DNA of 64,000 nt from JAEUMY01 sp033764435 (GCA_033764435.1 JANRIX010000054.1:124001-188000); one strand, 5' to 3'. Positions 43,450 to 52,834 are shown, counted from the stretch's first letter. Numbers and translations are program-made. Notes: generated by a model not told the origin, from the sequence alone.

Positions 43450-44343
43450 ATGACAGCGCGTGCCTGGCCAGAGGCACCGGCGTGGACGCATCACACTGCG
43501 ACGATCGGTGCACTCGCGTCGCAGCATTGGGTTGAGTCCGGTACGGGTGATGTCGTGCTCCTGCTGCATGGGTTTCCGCAACACAGCTGGATGTGGCGCC
43601 GGGTGTTGCCCGCGCTCGCCGAGCGCTGGCGGGTGATCGCGCCCGACCAACGCGGGATGGGGGGCAGCTCCATCACGCCGGCAGGCTACGACAAGGCCAC
43701 CCTTGCCGGGGACATGCGCGCCCTGCTCGATCATCTGGGCGTGGAGCGCGCCCATGTGGTGGGCTACGACCTCGGTGGCGGCACGGCCTATGCCTTCGCG
43801 AGCCAGCACCCGGGACGGACGCGCAGCCTCGTGGAGCTGGAGTACGCGCCGCCGGGATTCGGCTATGAAGCGGGACTGCAGCCCGTTCCGGATTGGCAGG
43901 GGTGGCAGCTCGCCTTTTTCACCCAGCCGGATGTGGCGGTGCGGTTCATCGCCGGCCGTGAGCGCGAGCTACTGGCCTGGTACTTCTGGCATTGGAGCCA
44001 CAATCCCGACGCCATCGACATGCATGACTTCGAGATTTATGTGCGGCAGCTGCAGAAGCCGGGCGCGTTGCGTGCGGGGTTCTCGCATTTCGCAACGGTG
44101 TTCGAGGATGCGATGGCCGTCAAGAATTGGTCCGCCAACAAGCTCGCGATGCCGGTGCTCGCTCTGGGCGGTGAGCGTGGCGCCGGGGCCTACATGCTGC
44201 CGGCCTGGAACGCTCTTGCGCAGTCAGTCGAAGGTGGTGTGCTGTCTGGCGCGGGTCACTGGCTCGCCGATGAGCAGCCCGAGGCCTTGTCAGAGCGGCT
44301 ATCGGCGTTCTTCCAGAGGGTCGAAGCCGGAGAACGCCGTTGA
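43450..44343 (+). CDS. Epoxide-hydrolase-like alpha/beta hydrolase
   Basis: A 297-residue hydrolase with HGFPQHSWMWRRVLP (oxyanion HGFP), DQRGMGGSS and a nucleophile elbow GYDLGGGTA in which the nucleophile is Asp, as in epoxide hydrolases and haloacetate dehalogenases, with a late His in GAGHWLADE. It is translationally coupled to the pirin gene (overlap at 44340-44343) and divergent from the LysR gene. Confidence 0.85.
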   Translation: MTARAWPEAPAWTHHTATIGALASQHWVESGTGDVVLLLHGFPQHSWMWRRVLPALAERWRVIAPDQRGMGGSSITPAGYDKATLAGDMRALLDHLGVERAHVVGYDLGGGTAYAFASQHPGRTRSLVELEYAPPGFGYEAGLQPVPDWQGWQLAFFTQPDVAVRFIAGRERELLAWYFWHWSHNPDAIDMHDFEIYVRQLQKPGALRAGFSHFATVFEDAMAVKNWSANKLAMPVLALGGERGAGAYMLPAWNALAQSVEGGVLSGAGHWLADEQPEALSERLSAFFQRVEAGERR

Positions 44344-45194
44344 CAATTCAGGCACGCAGCATCCACACCATCGCGCCACTCCGCGAGCAACGCATTGGCG
44401 AGCGGTTGATGACCCGTGACGCACAGACAGGACTGATCGGCGCAGATCTCGATCCCTTCATCATGGTGTCGTTCTATGCCATGCGTGGTCCGACGTTTCC
44501 GCCGCATCCTCATGCCGGATTCATGGTCGCCACGTACATCCTTCCCGAAAGCAGGATTGGATTCATCAATCAGGATTCGCTTGGCACTCGCAATCGCATT
44601 GCTCCCGGTGCCTTGCACGTTACTGTGGCCGGACGCGGCGTGCTGCATGAGGAGCAGCCAGAACAAGAGGGTGATCTGGCGGAAGGCTTCCAGATCTGGA
44701 TCGACCTGCCCGAGGCTGAGCGGGAGAGTGCTCCGCATTCACTGCATCTGCCTGCGGATGACGTGCCGCGGCTCTCGCAATCGGGCCTTGACCTTCGCGT
44801 CGTCGCGGGTGAACAGGCGGGCGCTCGCTCACCGTTGCGGTTGCCGACGGCAATCAGCCTGCTTGATGTCACGTTGGCGCCGGATGCGGAGGAATGGATT
44901 GCACTCCCTCATGGCGAGCGGCCGTTCGCTTTCATGCTCGGGGGCTCGTTGCGCGCCGGGCAGCAAGAAGTTGGCGCAGGTCGGCTTGTCTGTTGGGACG
45001 AGGATGGCGATGGCATCGCACTCAAGGCAGGTATGAGTGGTGCGCGTTTCACGCTGTTTTCCGGCGGCCCGCTGCGCCAGCGGCGTGCCATGCGCGGTCC
45101 TTTTGTCGCGAGCAACGAAGCCCAGCTTGCCCGATTTGGCAGCGACTTCGCAGCGGGACGATTCGGGACACTGCGACCGCTGTCTGCAGGCTGA
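44340..45194 (+). CDS. Pirin family bicupin protein
   Basis: A 284-residue pirin-like protein with the metal-binding cupin motif FPPHPHAGFMVATYIL, the paired histidine/glutamate segment GRGVLHEEQPEQEG and a second cupin with PFAFMLGGSLRAG. Pirins act as quercetinases or redox sensors. The start is a TTG overlapping the preceding stop, indicating coupling to the hydrolase. Confidence 0.85.
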   Translation: MTIQARSIHTIAPLREQRIGERLMTRDAQTGLIGADLDPFIMVSFYAMRGPTFPPHPHAGFMVATYILPESRIGFINQDSLGTRNRIAPGALHVTVAGRGVLHEEQPEQEGDLAEGFQIWIDLPEAERESAPHSLHLPADDVPRLSQSGLDLRVVAGEQAGARSPLRLPTAISLLDVTLAPDAEEWIALPHGERPFAFMLGGSLRAGQQEVGAGRLVCWDEDGDGIALKAGMSGARFTLFSGGPLRQRRAMRGPFVASNEAQLARFGSDFAAGRFGTLRPLSAG

Positions 45195-45292
45195 AGCGAC
45201 AGCCGCATGCGTGAAGTCGGCACGGCTGCCGTGCACTGGTGCGCGCAGTCACTTTGCGAATATTCGGAATCACCGACTGTCGGCCGATTGTT

Positions 45293-45895
45293 TCACAACG
45301 GTTTTGCATAACGCAGCGTCCAGCCCCGAGACTCATACGACGGGTTGCCCGCGTTCACGCCTTGACCGTTGGATACATGCATGTGCCGCCAGCCGGCAGT
45401 GAGGGCGCTGCCGCGTTCGCCTTCGCCCATGCGCCAGGTCAGGCTGGGGCCGATCTGGCCCATGCCGTTGTAACGGTCGCCGCCCGCCGGGAACTTGCGG
45501 TCGTAGAGCAGCACGCCTGCGGTCGCATCCAGACTGCCTGACAGGCGACCCGCCTGAAACAGCTTGAGGCGCGCTTCCGCCATGGGGCCGATTCCCCAGC
45601 CGGGGCTGTCCAGCGTGACCGGGCGCAGCGTGCCCTCCTCGTAGCTGCCCTGCAACTGCTCGATGCTGCCCGTCGCGCGACTCACCGTCATGCCCAGCTT
45701 CAGCTTGAGATTGAGCGGCTCCCACTCCTTCTCGCGCAGGAAGAGATGCACATTCGTGGTGTTGATGTGTCGGTCGGTCTTGACGTCACGCGTCAGCCGA
45801 TCGATGCCGATTTCGCGGATGGGGGTCGCGGGCGTGTCTGTGAGGCCGTAGCCCGCGAAGAGTCCGCCGATAATGAGGGTGCCGATGCCTGCCAT
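45293..45895 (-). CDS. PagL-like lipid A 3-O-deacylase / outer-membrane beta-barrel protein
   Basis: A 200-residue protein with alternating amphipathic strands and a C-terminal aromatic-rich strand (RGWTLRYAKPL). The segment WRHMHVSNGQGVNAGNPSYES carries the His-x-Ser plus Glu arrangement of PagL (H..S..NP..E). PagL removes an acyl chain from lipid A at the outer membrane. The N-terminus has a short hydrophobic stretch (GTLIIGGLFAGYGLT) instead of a textbook signal peptide. The convergent gap to the pirin gene (98 bp) holds a one-mismatch palindrome at 45256-45267. Confidence 0.65.
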   Translation of the reverse strand: MAGIGTLIIGGLFAGYGLTDTPATPIREIGIDRLTRDVKTDRHINTTNVHLFLREKEWEPLNLKLKLGMTVSRATGSIEQLQGSYEEGTLRPVTLDSPGWGIGPMAEARLKLFQAGRLSGSLDATAGVLLYDRKFPAGGDRYNGMGQIGPSLTWRMGEGERGSALTAGWRHMHVSNGQGVNAGNPSYESRGWTLRYAKPL

Positions 45896-45992
45896 ATGCC
45901 TTCTCCGGATGGGGAGTCAGCATGGTCGCGTCGCTGTGTAAACCGTTTGCGAATGCCGCATGTCGAATCAATGCGGTCACTGTTGAAGGCCG

Positions 45993-46739
45993 CTAGCCGC
46001 GCCAGAACATCCACGCGGCACTCGCGAGGTAAAACGCGCCGATGGACCACACGGTCCAGCGCGTCCACTTGCGGAAATTTGCGTCGGTCATCTTCTCCAG
46101 CACGCTTTTCGACAGTGTGGTGCCCACGAAAGCGAGCGCGATCATCACGCCCATCAGCCACGGGTCGATATCCGCAGTCGCCGGCACAATCGCGCCGAAG
46201 TAGATGATCTTGAGGAGATGCCCGAAGCTTTGGGTGCTGGCCTTGGTGGCGACCACCTGCTGGCGGTTCATCTTCGCCCGTACGAAGAAGGAATCGAGGA
46301 TCGGCCCGGACACGCCGGACGCGAGCTGCAAGGCCGTGCAAATGGCACCGCAGACCATCGGATGCCCGCGTCGCTCAACGTTCAGATGCCAGCTTTCCGG
46401 GAGAGCGGTCGCAATGAATGGCGTGAGGCCGAGGATCAGATACGCCACCGGCTTGGACACGATGAACTGGATCAGTGTGTACAGCCCGAGGATGACCAGC
46501 GATCCGAGCGCATAGCCTGCGAATATTCGCCGGTCGATGTGGCTGCGCCACAACCAGGCGCGCCACCCGTTGGAAGCAAGCTGAGTCGTGCCGTGCAGCA
46601 GCATGGCGGTCGGCACGCTCACCAAGGCGAGCAACACGCCCATCAGGATCATCCCGCCGGCCATGCCGAGGATGCCGCTGATGAAAGACGTGATCAGTGC
46701 GCTGGCGGAGAGGAGGGCGAAAACGAGGGTGGCGGACAT
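45993..46739 (-). CDS. TauE/SafE family sulfite exporter-like permease
   Basis: A 248-residue membrane protein with about seven helices and the TauE/SafE features FISGILGMAGGMILMGVLL and a second repeat (LASGVSGPILDSFF). Substrate is unknown (sulfite or organosulfonates in studied members). ATG 46739 begins the first helix. An exact palindrome (46519-46530) encodes Arg-Ile-Phe-Ala at the start of a helix. Confidence 0.85.
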   Translation of the reverse strand: MSATLVFALLSASALITSFISGILGMAGGMILMGVLLALVSVPTAMLLHGTTQLASNGWRAWLWRSHIDRRIFAGYALGSLVILGLYTLIQFIVSKPVAYLILGLTPFIATALPESWHLNVERRGHPMVCGAICTALQLASGVSGPILDSFFVRAKMNRQQVVATKASTQSFGHLLKIIYFGAIVPATADIDPWLMGVMIALAFVGTTLSKSVLEKMTDANFRKWTRWTVWSIGAFYLASAAWMFWRG

Positions 46740-46782
46740 GGCGGCTTCCGACGCGAAGCCGCCATTGTAGACAGGGACTGGA

Positions 46783-48219
46783 TCAGTACTCGAAGATGAA
46801 ACGCTCCAGGAGAGGCGTCCGGCTGACGGATCCCAGGCTGATCTGGACGCCGCTCGGGGTGACGTCCCAGACACCGATTGGGGACCCGGCATGGAATCGC
46901 TGTGGATCGTGCGGCGCCGCGTACGGCGTGCCCGTGGGCCGAAACAGGTTTCCGTAGACCGGGGAGATGGAAAATCCTTGACCCGGCCGTGGCACGAGGT
47001 TCGCCAGCCCGCCGTACACCCACATGGCACGCCCAGCGTCGTCATAGGTGAGCAGGGTGGCGTGGCCCTGACATCCGCTGTACGCATCCGCCGAGCCTTC
47101 GACGAAAGCGCCCCAACCCAGCAAGCCGCGCACCTGCTGCAGGCGTCGGTCCCCAGAGCAGACGAATCCGAATCGCGGACTGCGTATTTCAAATCGCTGG
47201 AGATTCTGGATGCCTGAGCGGCCGTTGATCGACCAGCGAAATTCCACGCTGGATGCATTGGAGAATTTCAAGGTGAACCGTCCCACCGCCTCGGCGGCGA
47301 ATGCGACATTGCTTCCCGGCGCGGAAAACGGCTCCCCGCGCGGCGCGAAAGCGGTGCCGCTGACTTCACCCGGATCGCCGGGGGTGCCGTTGCTCATGAA
47401 GAACCAGATGCTCTGGCCATTGTCGTCGTACGTGAGCCAGGCGGCGAAGGTGGCGCCGCGCTCGTTGCGGTCGATGATGAGTGCGCTGCCGGATTCATCC
47501 GGATTCCACCACATTCCATTGGCCGCCTCGGGGATACGCGCCATGTTGCCAGGTGTACCCAGAGCGGGGATTTCATACACCGCGTCCGGCGCGCCGGCCG
47601 GCCAATTGCCCCGGAGTCGGAGCGTGAAGGCGCGGTCGGGATCAAAGCTCGTCTGCAGCGTGTTGATGCTCAGGGTCACGGTGCGGGTGCCGCCCAGTCG
47701 TGTCATGCGATTTAGCGCTTCGGCATCGGTGTTCACGCAATTCACGGCAAACGGGGAGCAATTGCCGACTTGCGCCGGCGGAATGACCTGCAATCCGCTG
47801 GCTCCGGCGCACTCGCCGGGATAGCCAAGGGAAGTGCCTGCGGGCCAGTTGACGCCCGTGCAACCATGCTCGACGCCATCCTGAATGACTGTCAGACGAG
47901 GCCGCCAATCAACCACGCCGGGCGCCGCCGACAGCCGCAAGCGCAGTTCCGACGTACCCAGATTGAATCCGCACGGACGTCGCTTCAGGCTGAGTGCATA
48001 GCCTACGGCGGGACGGCCGTCGGATGCCGACAGTGCCGGAAAGTAGTGCCCTTCCGGAATCAGGGCTGGATCATCAGCGTCGCGCGTGCTTTGGTTCAGC
48101 GGACAACTGCCCGGCGGGTAGGCCCACTGGCGAATGGTCTGCGCAGACGCATCGCCGACAACGGTGAATGCGGACAGGCAGGTGAGCAGCAGCAGGCTCG
48201 CGGCGAAGTTCGACTTCAT
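46783..48219 (-). CDS. Secreted protein with tryptophan-rich beta repeats
   Basis: A 478-residue exported protein with a signal peptide (LLLLTCLSAFTVVGDASA). A cysteine-containing N-terminal domain is followed by a repeat motif seen in many Xanthomonadales exoproteins, as I recall: GMWWNPDESGSALIIDRN, then FAAWLTYDDNGQSIWFFMSNG, and a degenerate second copy (GHATLLTYDDAGRAMWVYGG). Function unknown. Confidence 0.7.
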   Translation of the reverse strand: MKSNFAASLLLLTCLSAFTVVGDASAQTIRQWAYPPGSCPLNQSTRDADDPALIPEGHYFPALSASDGRPAVGYALSLKRRPCGFNLGTSELRLRLSAAPGVVDWRPRLTVIQDGVEHGCTGVNWPAGTSLGYPGECAGASGLQVIPPAQVGNCSPFAVNCVNTDAEALNRMTRLGGTRTVTLSINTLQTSFDPDRAFTLRLRGNWPAGAPDAVYEIPALGTPGNMARIPEAANGMWWNPDESGSALIIDRNERGATFAAWLTYDDNGQSIWFFMSNGTPGDPGEVSGTAFAPRGEPFSAPGSNVAFAAEAVGRFTLKFSNASSVEFRWSINGRSGIQNLQRFEIRSPRFGFVCSGDRRLQQVRGLLGWGAFVEGSADAYSGCQGHATLLTYDDAGRAMWVYGGLANLVPRPGQGFSISPVYGNLFRPTGTPYAAPHDPQRFHAGSPIGVWDVTPSGVQISLGSVSRTPLLERFIFEY

Positions 48220-48355
48220 GGGGCACGCTCCGGCAATTCATGTTGCAGGAGCGATGCTAGCAGCGCGTGCAAGCAAATTGTGTGGAGATTTGTCGGGGAA
48301 TGGCGACGGACCAACCGGACTGCGCTGCGAATATTCGCGATAGACAAACGCAGCC

Positions 48356-49423
48356 TCAGCCCGCCACCACCCGATCCCGCCCAGCGCGCTTGGCTGCGTA
48401 CAACGCCTCGTCCGCACGCTTGAGCCAGCTCTGCATCGAATCCCCTCTGCGGAATCTGGCGACGCCGAACGAGGCCGTGACCCGGCTCACCGGTTCGATG
48501 GGCGCCTCGCAAATCACCTGGCGCAGATCGTCGGCCACGCGCACGATGCCGGCCTCGCCGGAGCCGCGAATGAGAACCAGGAATTCCTCGCCACCCCAGC
48601 GGGCGAAGATGTCGTTCTTGCGCAAGAGTGTTGCGCAGCGCGCCGCGACTTCCTTCAGCACCGCATCGCCGACGTCATGACCGAAGTTGTCGTTGATGGA
48701 TTTGAAGTGGTCGATGTCGAACAGGATCAGCGCATCCGCATCATCCGGCCCGGACAACATGTTGCTGAGAAACGTCTCGCCTGCGCGCCGGTTGTAGAGG
48801 CCGGTCAGCGCATCGCGCTCGGCCAATGCCTGGGCGTGGGCGCGCTCCCGGTGCAGCTCGTCCATGCGCTGTTCCATGCCGCGATGGAAGGGGATGAATA
48901 GCACCACCATGAGCGTCACCGGACCCAGGGTGATGAGCATGTCCAACCCGCGTGGCGAGAGCAGCGCATCGGGATGCCCGATCAGCCAGACCAGGATGGG
49001 CCCCGCGGTCACCGCCCAGGCGACCAGCGCTGCACGAAAGAGCTGGCCCGGCGGGGTGAAGAGGATCATCGCGAGCAGGAAGGGCAGCAGCGCGGCGGAA
49101 ATGGGCGGCAATGTCTCGGTAAGCGGCGCAGCCCCCGGTTGCCACGCAGCCAGCGAGAACACCCATGCCGGTGTCGCGATGCCGATGAGGCCGGTGGCAA
49201 ACCCGGCCCAGACGACGGTGATCAGTTTGTCCGGCCAACGCCAGAGGATCAGGGAGAGCGCGGCATAGGCCACGCTGAGCAGGCCTGGCAGCCAGCGGTT
49301 CAGCGTGTCCGCATTCGGCTGCCAATGGTGCGCCGCCGCTGCCAGGCCCGTCGCCAGCGCCGATGTGATCAGCAGCGACAGCAGGGTGGCGCGAAAGAAG
49401 CGTTCGTGGGTGGTGGGGGGCAT
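48356..49423 (-). CDS. Membrane diguanylate cyclase
   Basis: A 355-residue protein with about five N-terminal membrane helices and a C-terminal GGDEF domain. The active site is WGGEEF, and an RxxD inhibitory site (RKND) lies five residues before it, so product inhibition by c-di-GMP is expected. ATG 49423 (MPPTTHERF) is preferred over 49471. The 136-bp gap behind it contains an exact palindrome (48327-48338). Confidence 0.9.
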   Translation of the reverse strand: MPPTTHERFFRATLLSLLITSALATGLAAAAHHWQPNADTLNRWLPGLLSVAYAALSLILWRWPDKLITVVWAGFATGLIGIATPAWVFSLAAWQPGAAPLTETLPPISAALLPFLLAMILFTPPGQLFRAALVAWAVTAGPILVWLIGHPDALLSPRGLDMLITLGPVTLMVVLFIPFHRGMEQRMDELHRERAHAQALAERDALTGLYNRRAGETFLSNMLSGPDDADALILFDIDHFKSINDNFGHDVGDAVLKEVAARCATLLRKNDIFARWGGEEFLVLIRGSGEAGIVRVADDLRQVICEAPIEPVSRVTASFGVARFRRGDSMQSWLKRADEALYAAKRAGRDRVVAG

Positions 49424-49485
49424 GGCGGCAGCGCTGTTTGAGGCGGAGTGTAGTGCATCCAAACCCATCATTGCGACTCAGTCAT

Positions 49486-49581
49486 GCGAATATTGTTCCC
49501 GCATCGCTTGAGGCGATGCGGGAATCCCTGCGGGACCGCCTTCGGCGTCCAGCCGGAGTCTCCCAGACTCCGGCTAGTCGC
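49486..49581 (+). repeat. Structured hairpin element, copy 1 (84 bp inside a GCGAATATT/CGC site)
   Basis: GCGAATATT (49486-49494) and CGC (49579-49581) would join to the common 12-mer. Between them is an 84-bp block. Its hairpins are: a 12-bp stem 49496-49507/49513-49524; TCCC/GGGA 49525-49528/49532-49535; CGCC/GGCG 49537-49540/49544-49547, extended by GGA/TCC; and a perfect 11-bp stem AGCCGGAGTCT/AGACTCCGGCT 49551-49561/49565-49575. It shares its layout and about 40 bases of core with copy 2 at 59934. It ends 25 bp before the ybdL ATG at 49607 and therefore probably forms part of its leader. Confidence 0.75.
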
Positions 49582-49606
49582 ACTGCTTTGCGCGAAAATG
49601 TTGTTC

Positions 49607-50770
49607 ATGAACTCCAAACTCCCCCATATCGGCACCACCATCTTCACCACCATGTCCGCGCTGGCCGTGGAACGTGGCGCGGTCAATCTCGGCCAAGGCT
49701 TCCCTGACTTTCATTGCGATCCGCGTCTGGTCGAGGCGCTGAACGACGCCGCAAGCGCCGGGTACAACCAGTACCCGCCCATGGCTGGCGTGGCGGCACT
49801 GCGTGAGCGCGTCGTGGAAAAGGTGAGCGCGCTGTACGGGCGCGAGTACGACGTGGCCAGCGAAATCACCATCACCGCCGGTGCGACGCAGGCCATCCAC
49901 ACAGCCATCACCGCGCTGGTGCGGCCGGGCGACGAGGTCATCATTTTCGAGCCGGTCTACGACAGCTACGAGCCCAGCATCACCATGAATGGCGGCAAGG
50001 CCGTCTATGTCACGCTCAACGCACCCGACTACCGGCCGGACTGGGCGGCGGTGCGGGCCAGCATCACGCCGCGCACCCGCGCCATCCTCATCAACACGCC
50101 GCACAACCCCACCGCCACCTGCTGGCCGGCGGAAGACATGCGGGCGCTGGCCGACCTGTTGAAGGGCACGGACATCGTCGTCATCAGCGACGAGGTGTAC
50201 GAGCACATGGTCTACGACGATCAGCGGCACGAGAGCGTCGCCCGCTATCCCGCGTTGGCCGAGCGGGCCATCGTCATCTCCTCGTTCGGCAAGACCTATC
50301 ACGTCACCGGCTGGAAGATTGCCTATGCGTTGGCGCCGCGCGAGCTGATGACTGAGTTCCGCAAGGCGCATCAGTTCATCGTGTTCACGGTCCACACGCC
50401 GTCGCAGCACGCGCTGGCCGCCTACATGGCGCATGGCACGCATCTCACGCTGCCCGCGTTCTATCAGGCCAAGCGCGATCTCTTCCGCGAGGCCGTGCGC
50501 GATGTGCCGCTCGCATGGATGCCGTCACCCGGCACGTACTTCATGTCCGCCGGCTTCCGCCATCTGGAGGGCTATCGCGAATATTCGGACCTGCAGTTCG
50601 CCGAGCATCTCACTCGCGAGGTGGGTGTCGCGTGCATTCCGCTCTCGGCGTTCTATCGCGAAGGCACCGAGACGGGGATCGTGCGGTTCTGCTTTGCGAA
50701 GAAGGATGAGACGCTGCGTGAAGCGGCGGGGCGGCTTCGGCGTCTGGACGCGCCAACAGGTGGGACCTGA
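49607..50770 (+). CDS. ybdL: Methionine aminotransferase (PLP, class I/II)
   Basis: A 387-residue fold-type I aminotransferase. It shows VNLGQGFPDFHCDPRLV, the PLP-cofactor region GATQAIHTAI, NTPHNPTATCW, DEVYEHMVYD and the Schiff-base lysine in SSFGKTYHVTGWK. The pattern is that of YbdL/kynurenine aminotransferase-type enzymes acting on methionine and aromatic amino acids. ATG 49607 (MNSKLPHIGTT) fits the family; ATG 49598 adds three residues. A one-mismatch palindrome (50577-50588) encodes Glu-Tyr-Ser. Confidence 0.88.
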   Translation: MNSKLPHIGTTIFTTMSALAVERGAVNLGQGFPDFHCDPRLVEALNDAASAGYNQYPPMAGVAALRERVVEKVSALYGREYDVASEITITAGATQAIHTAITALVRPGDEVIIFEPVYDSYEPSITMNGGKAVYVTLNAPDYRPDWAAVRASITPRTRAILINTPHNPTATCWPAEDMRALADLLKGTDIVVISDEVYEHMVYDDQRHESVARYPALAERAIVISSFGKTYHVTGWKIAYALAPRELMTEFRKAHQFIVFTVHTPSQHALAAYMAHGTHLTLPAFYQAKRDLFREAVRDVPLAWMPSPGTYFMSAGFRHLEGYREYSDLQFAEHLTREVGVACIPLSAFYREGTETGIVRFCFAKKDETLREAAGRLRRLDAPTGGT

Positions 50771-50848
50771 GATGCCGAGCTCGGTGCTTTGCCTGGGTAT
50801 CGCTGCGCGTCCATCACTCCAACCGATGGCGGCGCGCGAATCTTGAAC

Positions 50849-51433
50849 GTGAATACCGCCTCCCTGAACCAGCAACTCGCCTTCCTCCGCGAGATTGACC
50901 AGCTCAAGACTGTCCTTCGTCAGTCGCCCATCCTCGACAAGAGCCGCAGGGAGAACAGTGCGGAGCACTCGTGGCATCTGGCGATGTACGCACTGGTGCT
51001 GCAGGATTACGGCACCGGGGCGATCAACCCAGCGCGCGTGATCCAGATGCTGCTCATCCATGACATTGTCGAGGTGGATGTGGGCGACATGCCCATTCAT
51101 CAAGCCAACGCTGGCCCGTCGCAAAGCGAGCTGGAGGAGGCGGCTGCAGTGCGAATATTCGGCATGCTGCCGGGTGCCCAGGGCGAGGCCCTACTGGCGC
51201 TCTGGCGCGAGTTTGAAGCGGCAGAGACCGAGGATGCGAAGTTCGCCAAGGCGCTCGATCGCGTGCAGCCGCTACTCACCAATGTCGCCACCGGCGGCGG
51301 GACGTGGACGCAGAACAACGTCACCCATGAGCAGGTGCTGGAACGCTACGGCCCGACCATCGCCCGTGGGTCACCTGCACTCTGGGCGGCGTGCGAGCAA
51401 CAGGTGCGCGCGCATTTCGCCAAGGTGAAGTGA
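50849..51433 (+). CDS. HD-domain hydrolase (YfbR/HDDC2-like)
   Basis: A 194-residue protein with the HD-superfamily ligands in SRRENSAEHSWHLAMYA (His) and LLIHDIVEVDVGDMP (HD), and the late Asp in AKALDRVQPLL. YfbR/HDDC2 relatives are 5'-nucleotidases for deoxyribonucleotides. The start is uncertain: GTG 50849 and TTG 50843 are close alternatives. A one-mismatch palindrome (51151-51162) encodes Arg-Ile-Phe. Confidence 0.8.
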   Translation: MNTASLNQQLAFLREIDQLKTVLRQSPILDKSRRENSAEHSWHLAMYALVLQDYGTGAINPARVIQMLLIHDIVEVDVGDMPIHQANAGPSQSELEEAAAVRIFGMLPGAQGEALLALWREFEAAETEDAKFAKALDRVQPLLTNVATGGGTWTQNNVTHEQVLERYGPTIARGSPALWAACEQQVRAHFAKVK

Positions 51434-51512
51434 AGGACGTATTGCCTACAATGACGGATTGGCCGCCCGCGAAAGCCAACGAGCGCGGCGCGAAACTGCA
51501 AGCGGAGGAAGC

Positions 51513-52094
51513 GTGAAAAGCATTTGTGTCTACTGTGGTTCCAATTTCGGCAACTCGCCCGCCTATCGTGCGGCGGCGGAAGAACTGGGCCGCGCCATGG
51601 TGGCGCGCGGCCAGACGCTAATTTACGGCGGCGGCAATGTCGGCCTCATGGGTGTGGTGGCCGATACCGTCATGCAGGGCGGCGGCGAAGTGATCGGCAT
51701 CATTCCGCGCTCGCTGCTGGAGCGCGAAGTCGGCCATCGCGGCGTCACGCGGCTGGAGGTGGTCGAGACCATGCACCAGCGCAAGACGCGCATGGCTGAA
51801 CTCTGCGATGCCTTCATCGCCATGCCCGGCGGTTGGGGCACGCTGGAAGAGCTCGCCGAGGCTGCGACCTGGACGCAGCTCGGCATTCATCGCAAGCCGG
51901 TCGGGCTGCTGAATATCCTGAATTTCTACGATCCGTTTCTCGCCTATCTGGACAATGCGGTCGCGGCGGGTTTCATCCGGGCACCGCATCGCGGGCTGGT
52001 GGTGTCGTCGGATACGGTGGAGGGCGTGTTGCAGGCCGTGGAGACGGCAGAGCTGCCTATGTTGCAGAAGTGGTTGGAGAAGGAGCAGGTTTGA
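51513..52094 (+). CDS. LOG family nucleotide 5'-monophosphate phosphoribohydrolase
   Basis: A 193-residue Lonely-Guy type protein that cleaves the N-glycosidic bond of (cytokinin-like) nucleoside monophosphates. The start VKSICVYCGSNFGNSPAY, the family signature PGGWGTLEEL and the region HQRKTRMAELCDAFI are present. GTG 51513 has a GGAGG-type Shine-Dalgarno. Its stop overlaps the ATG of the next gene. Confidence 0.9.
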   Translation: MKSICVYCGSNFGNSPAYRAAAEELGRAMVARGQTLIYGGGNVGLMGVVADTVMQGGGEVIGIIPRSLLEREVGHRGVTRLEVVETMHQRKTRMAELCDAFIAMPGGWGTLEELAEAATWTQLGIHRKPVGLLNILNFYDPFLAYLDNAVAAGFIRAPHRGLVVSSDTVEGVLQAVETAELPMLQKWLEKEQV

Positions 52095-52462
52095 TGGAAA
52101 TGGTCGACGACATCAAGCGTTTGCTGGGTCTGTTTGCCGCCAAAGTGCAAGACAGAGAAACACATGGTTGGGTAGCGTCCATGGTGGCAGACGAAAGGAA
52201 GTGGGTGCTGGCGCATGATGTTTTCGACAAGATTCGCAGCCGCAATTTGGTTTCCCAGGATTCTCGATTGTGTGCACAGTATTTCTTCGAGGAGATATGT
52301 TGCAAGAGCATCTGGAACGAAACTGACACGGATGCTCCATTTGATTCAGATGCACCGCACTTCATTATCAAGTCTGCGATTGGTCTCGCAAGGGTGCTTG
52401 CAATTTCTGACTCCGAAGTACTCCTAGTGGTAGTCCCAATACATGATCCACATCTTCACTAA
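52094..52462 (+). CDS. Hypothetical protein in low-GC patch
   Basis: A 122-residue soluble protein starting at an ATG that overlaps the LOG stop. Charged N-terminal helix (MVDDIKRLLGLFAAKVQDRE), then mixed alpha/beta. No family recognised. Codon usage shifts abruptly to A/T-ending codons compared with the LOG gene, suggesting a recent arrival. Confidence 0.5.
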   Translation: MEMVDDIKRLLGLFAAKVQDRETHGWVASMVADERKWVLAHDVFDKIRSRNLVSQDSRLCAQYFFEEICCKSIWNETDTDAPFDSDAPHFIIKSAIGLARVLAISDSEVLLVVVPIHDPHLH

Positions 52463-52473
52463 AGATTTTCTGC

Positions 52474-52737
52474 ATGGGAGTCGAGTACCACTTTGTAGTT
52501 CCTGAGGAGTCAAGAGCCAAGGTCGCCGATGTCTTGGCAGCTCAACTCCGACCAATTCTGGCGCGCCTGGACCCTCGAGCCTCAGATTCGTTTCCGAATG
52601 TCTTCGTTGAAGCAATCCCCGAAGGACTGTACATCTGCGATAACCTTAGTGATGCGGTAGTGGCAGCACTTGTCATCCGAAGCTTCACTGATCTGCTGTT
52701 GGCGCATGCACCTGAAGTTCGAATTGTCGATCTTTAG
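52474..52737 (+). CDS. Hypothetical protein in low-GC patch
   Basis: An 87-residue alpha/beta protein (GVEYHFVVPEESRAKVADVL ... FVEAIPEGLYICDNLSDAVVAALVIRSFTDLLL), 11 bp after the previous orphan and of similar low-GC composition. No family recognised. Paired small orphans of this sort can be immunity or toxin-antitoxin modules, but nothing in the sequence proves it. Confidence 0.5.
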   Translation: MGVEYHFVVPEESRAKVADVLAAQLRPILARLDPRASDSFPNVFVEAIPEGLYICDNLSDAVVAALVIRSFTDLLLAHAPEVRIVDL

Positions 52738-52834
52738 TGAAATTGGGCTTCGCTGAGTTGGAAAGGGCTTCTACTAGCGATTGAAGTGATGAGAGTGCAT
52801 ATGCTGCCTGCAACTAGCCAGTTTGAATTTCTCA

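Noticed and set aside
43226..43453. Small plus-strand ORF between the LysR and hydrolase genes
   Set aside because: It starts inside the regulatory inverted repeat, lacks a Shine-Dalgarno and has a low-complexity Arg-rich product.
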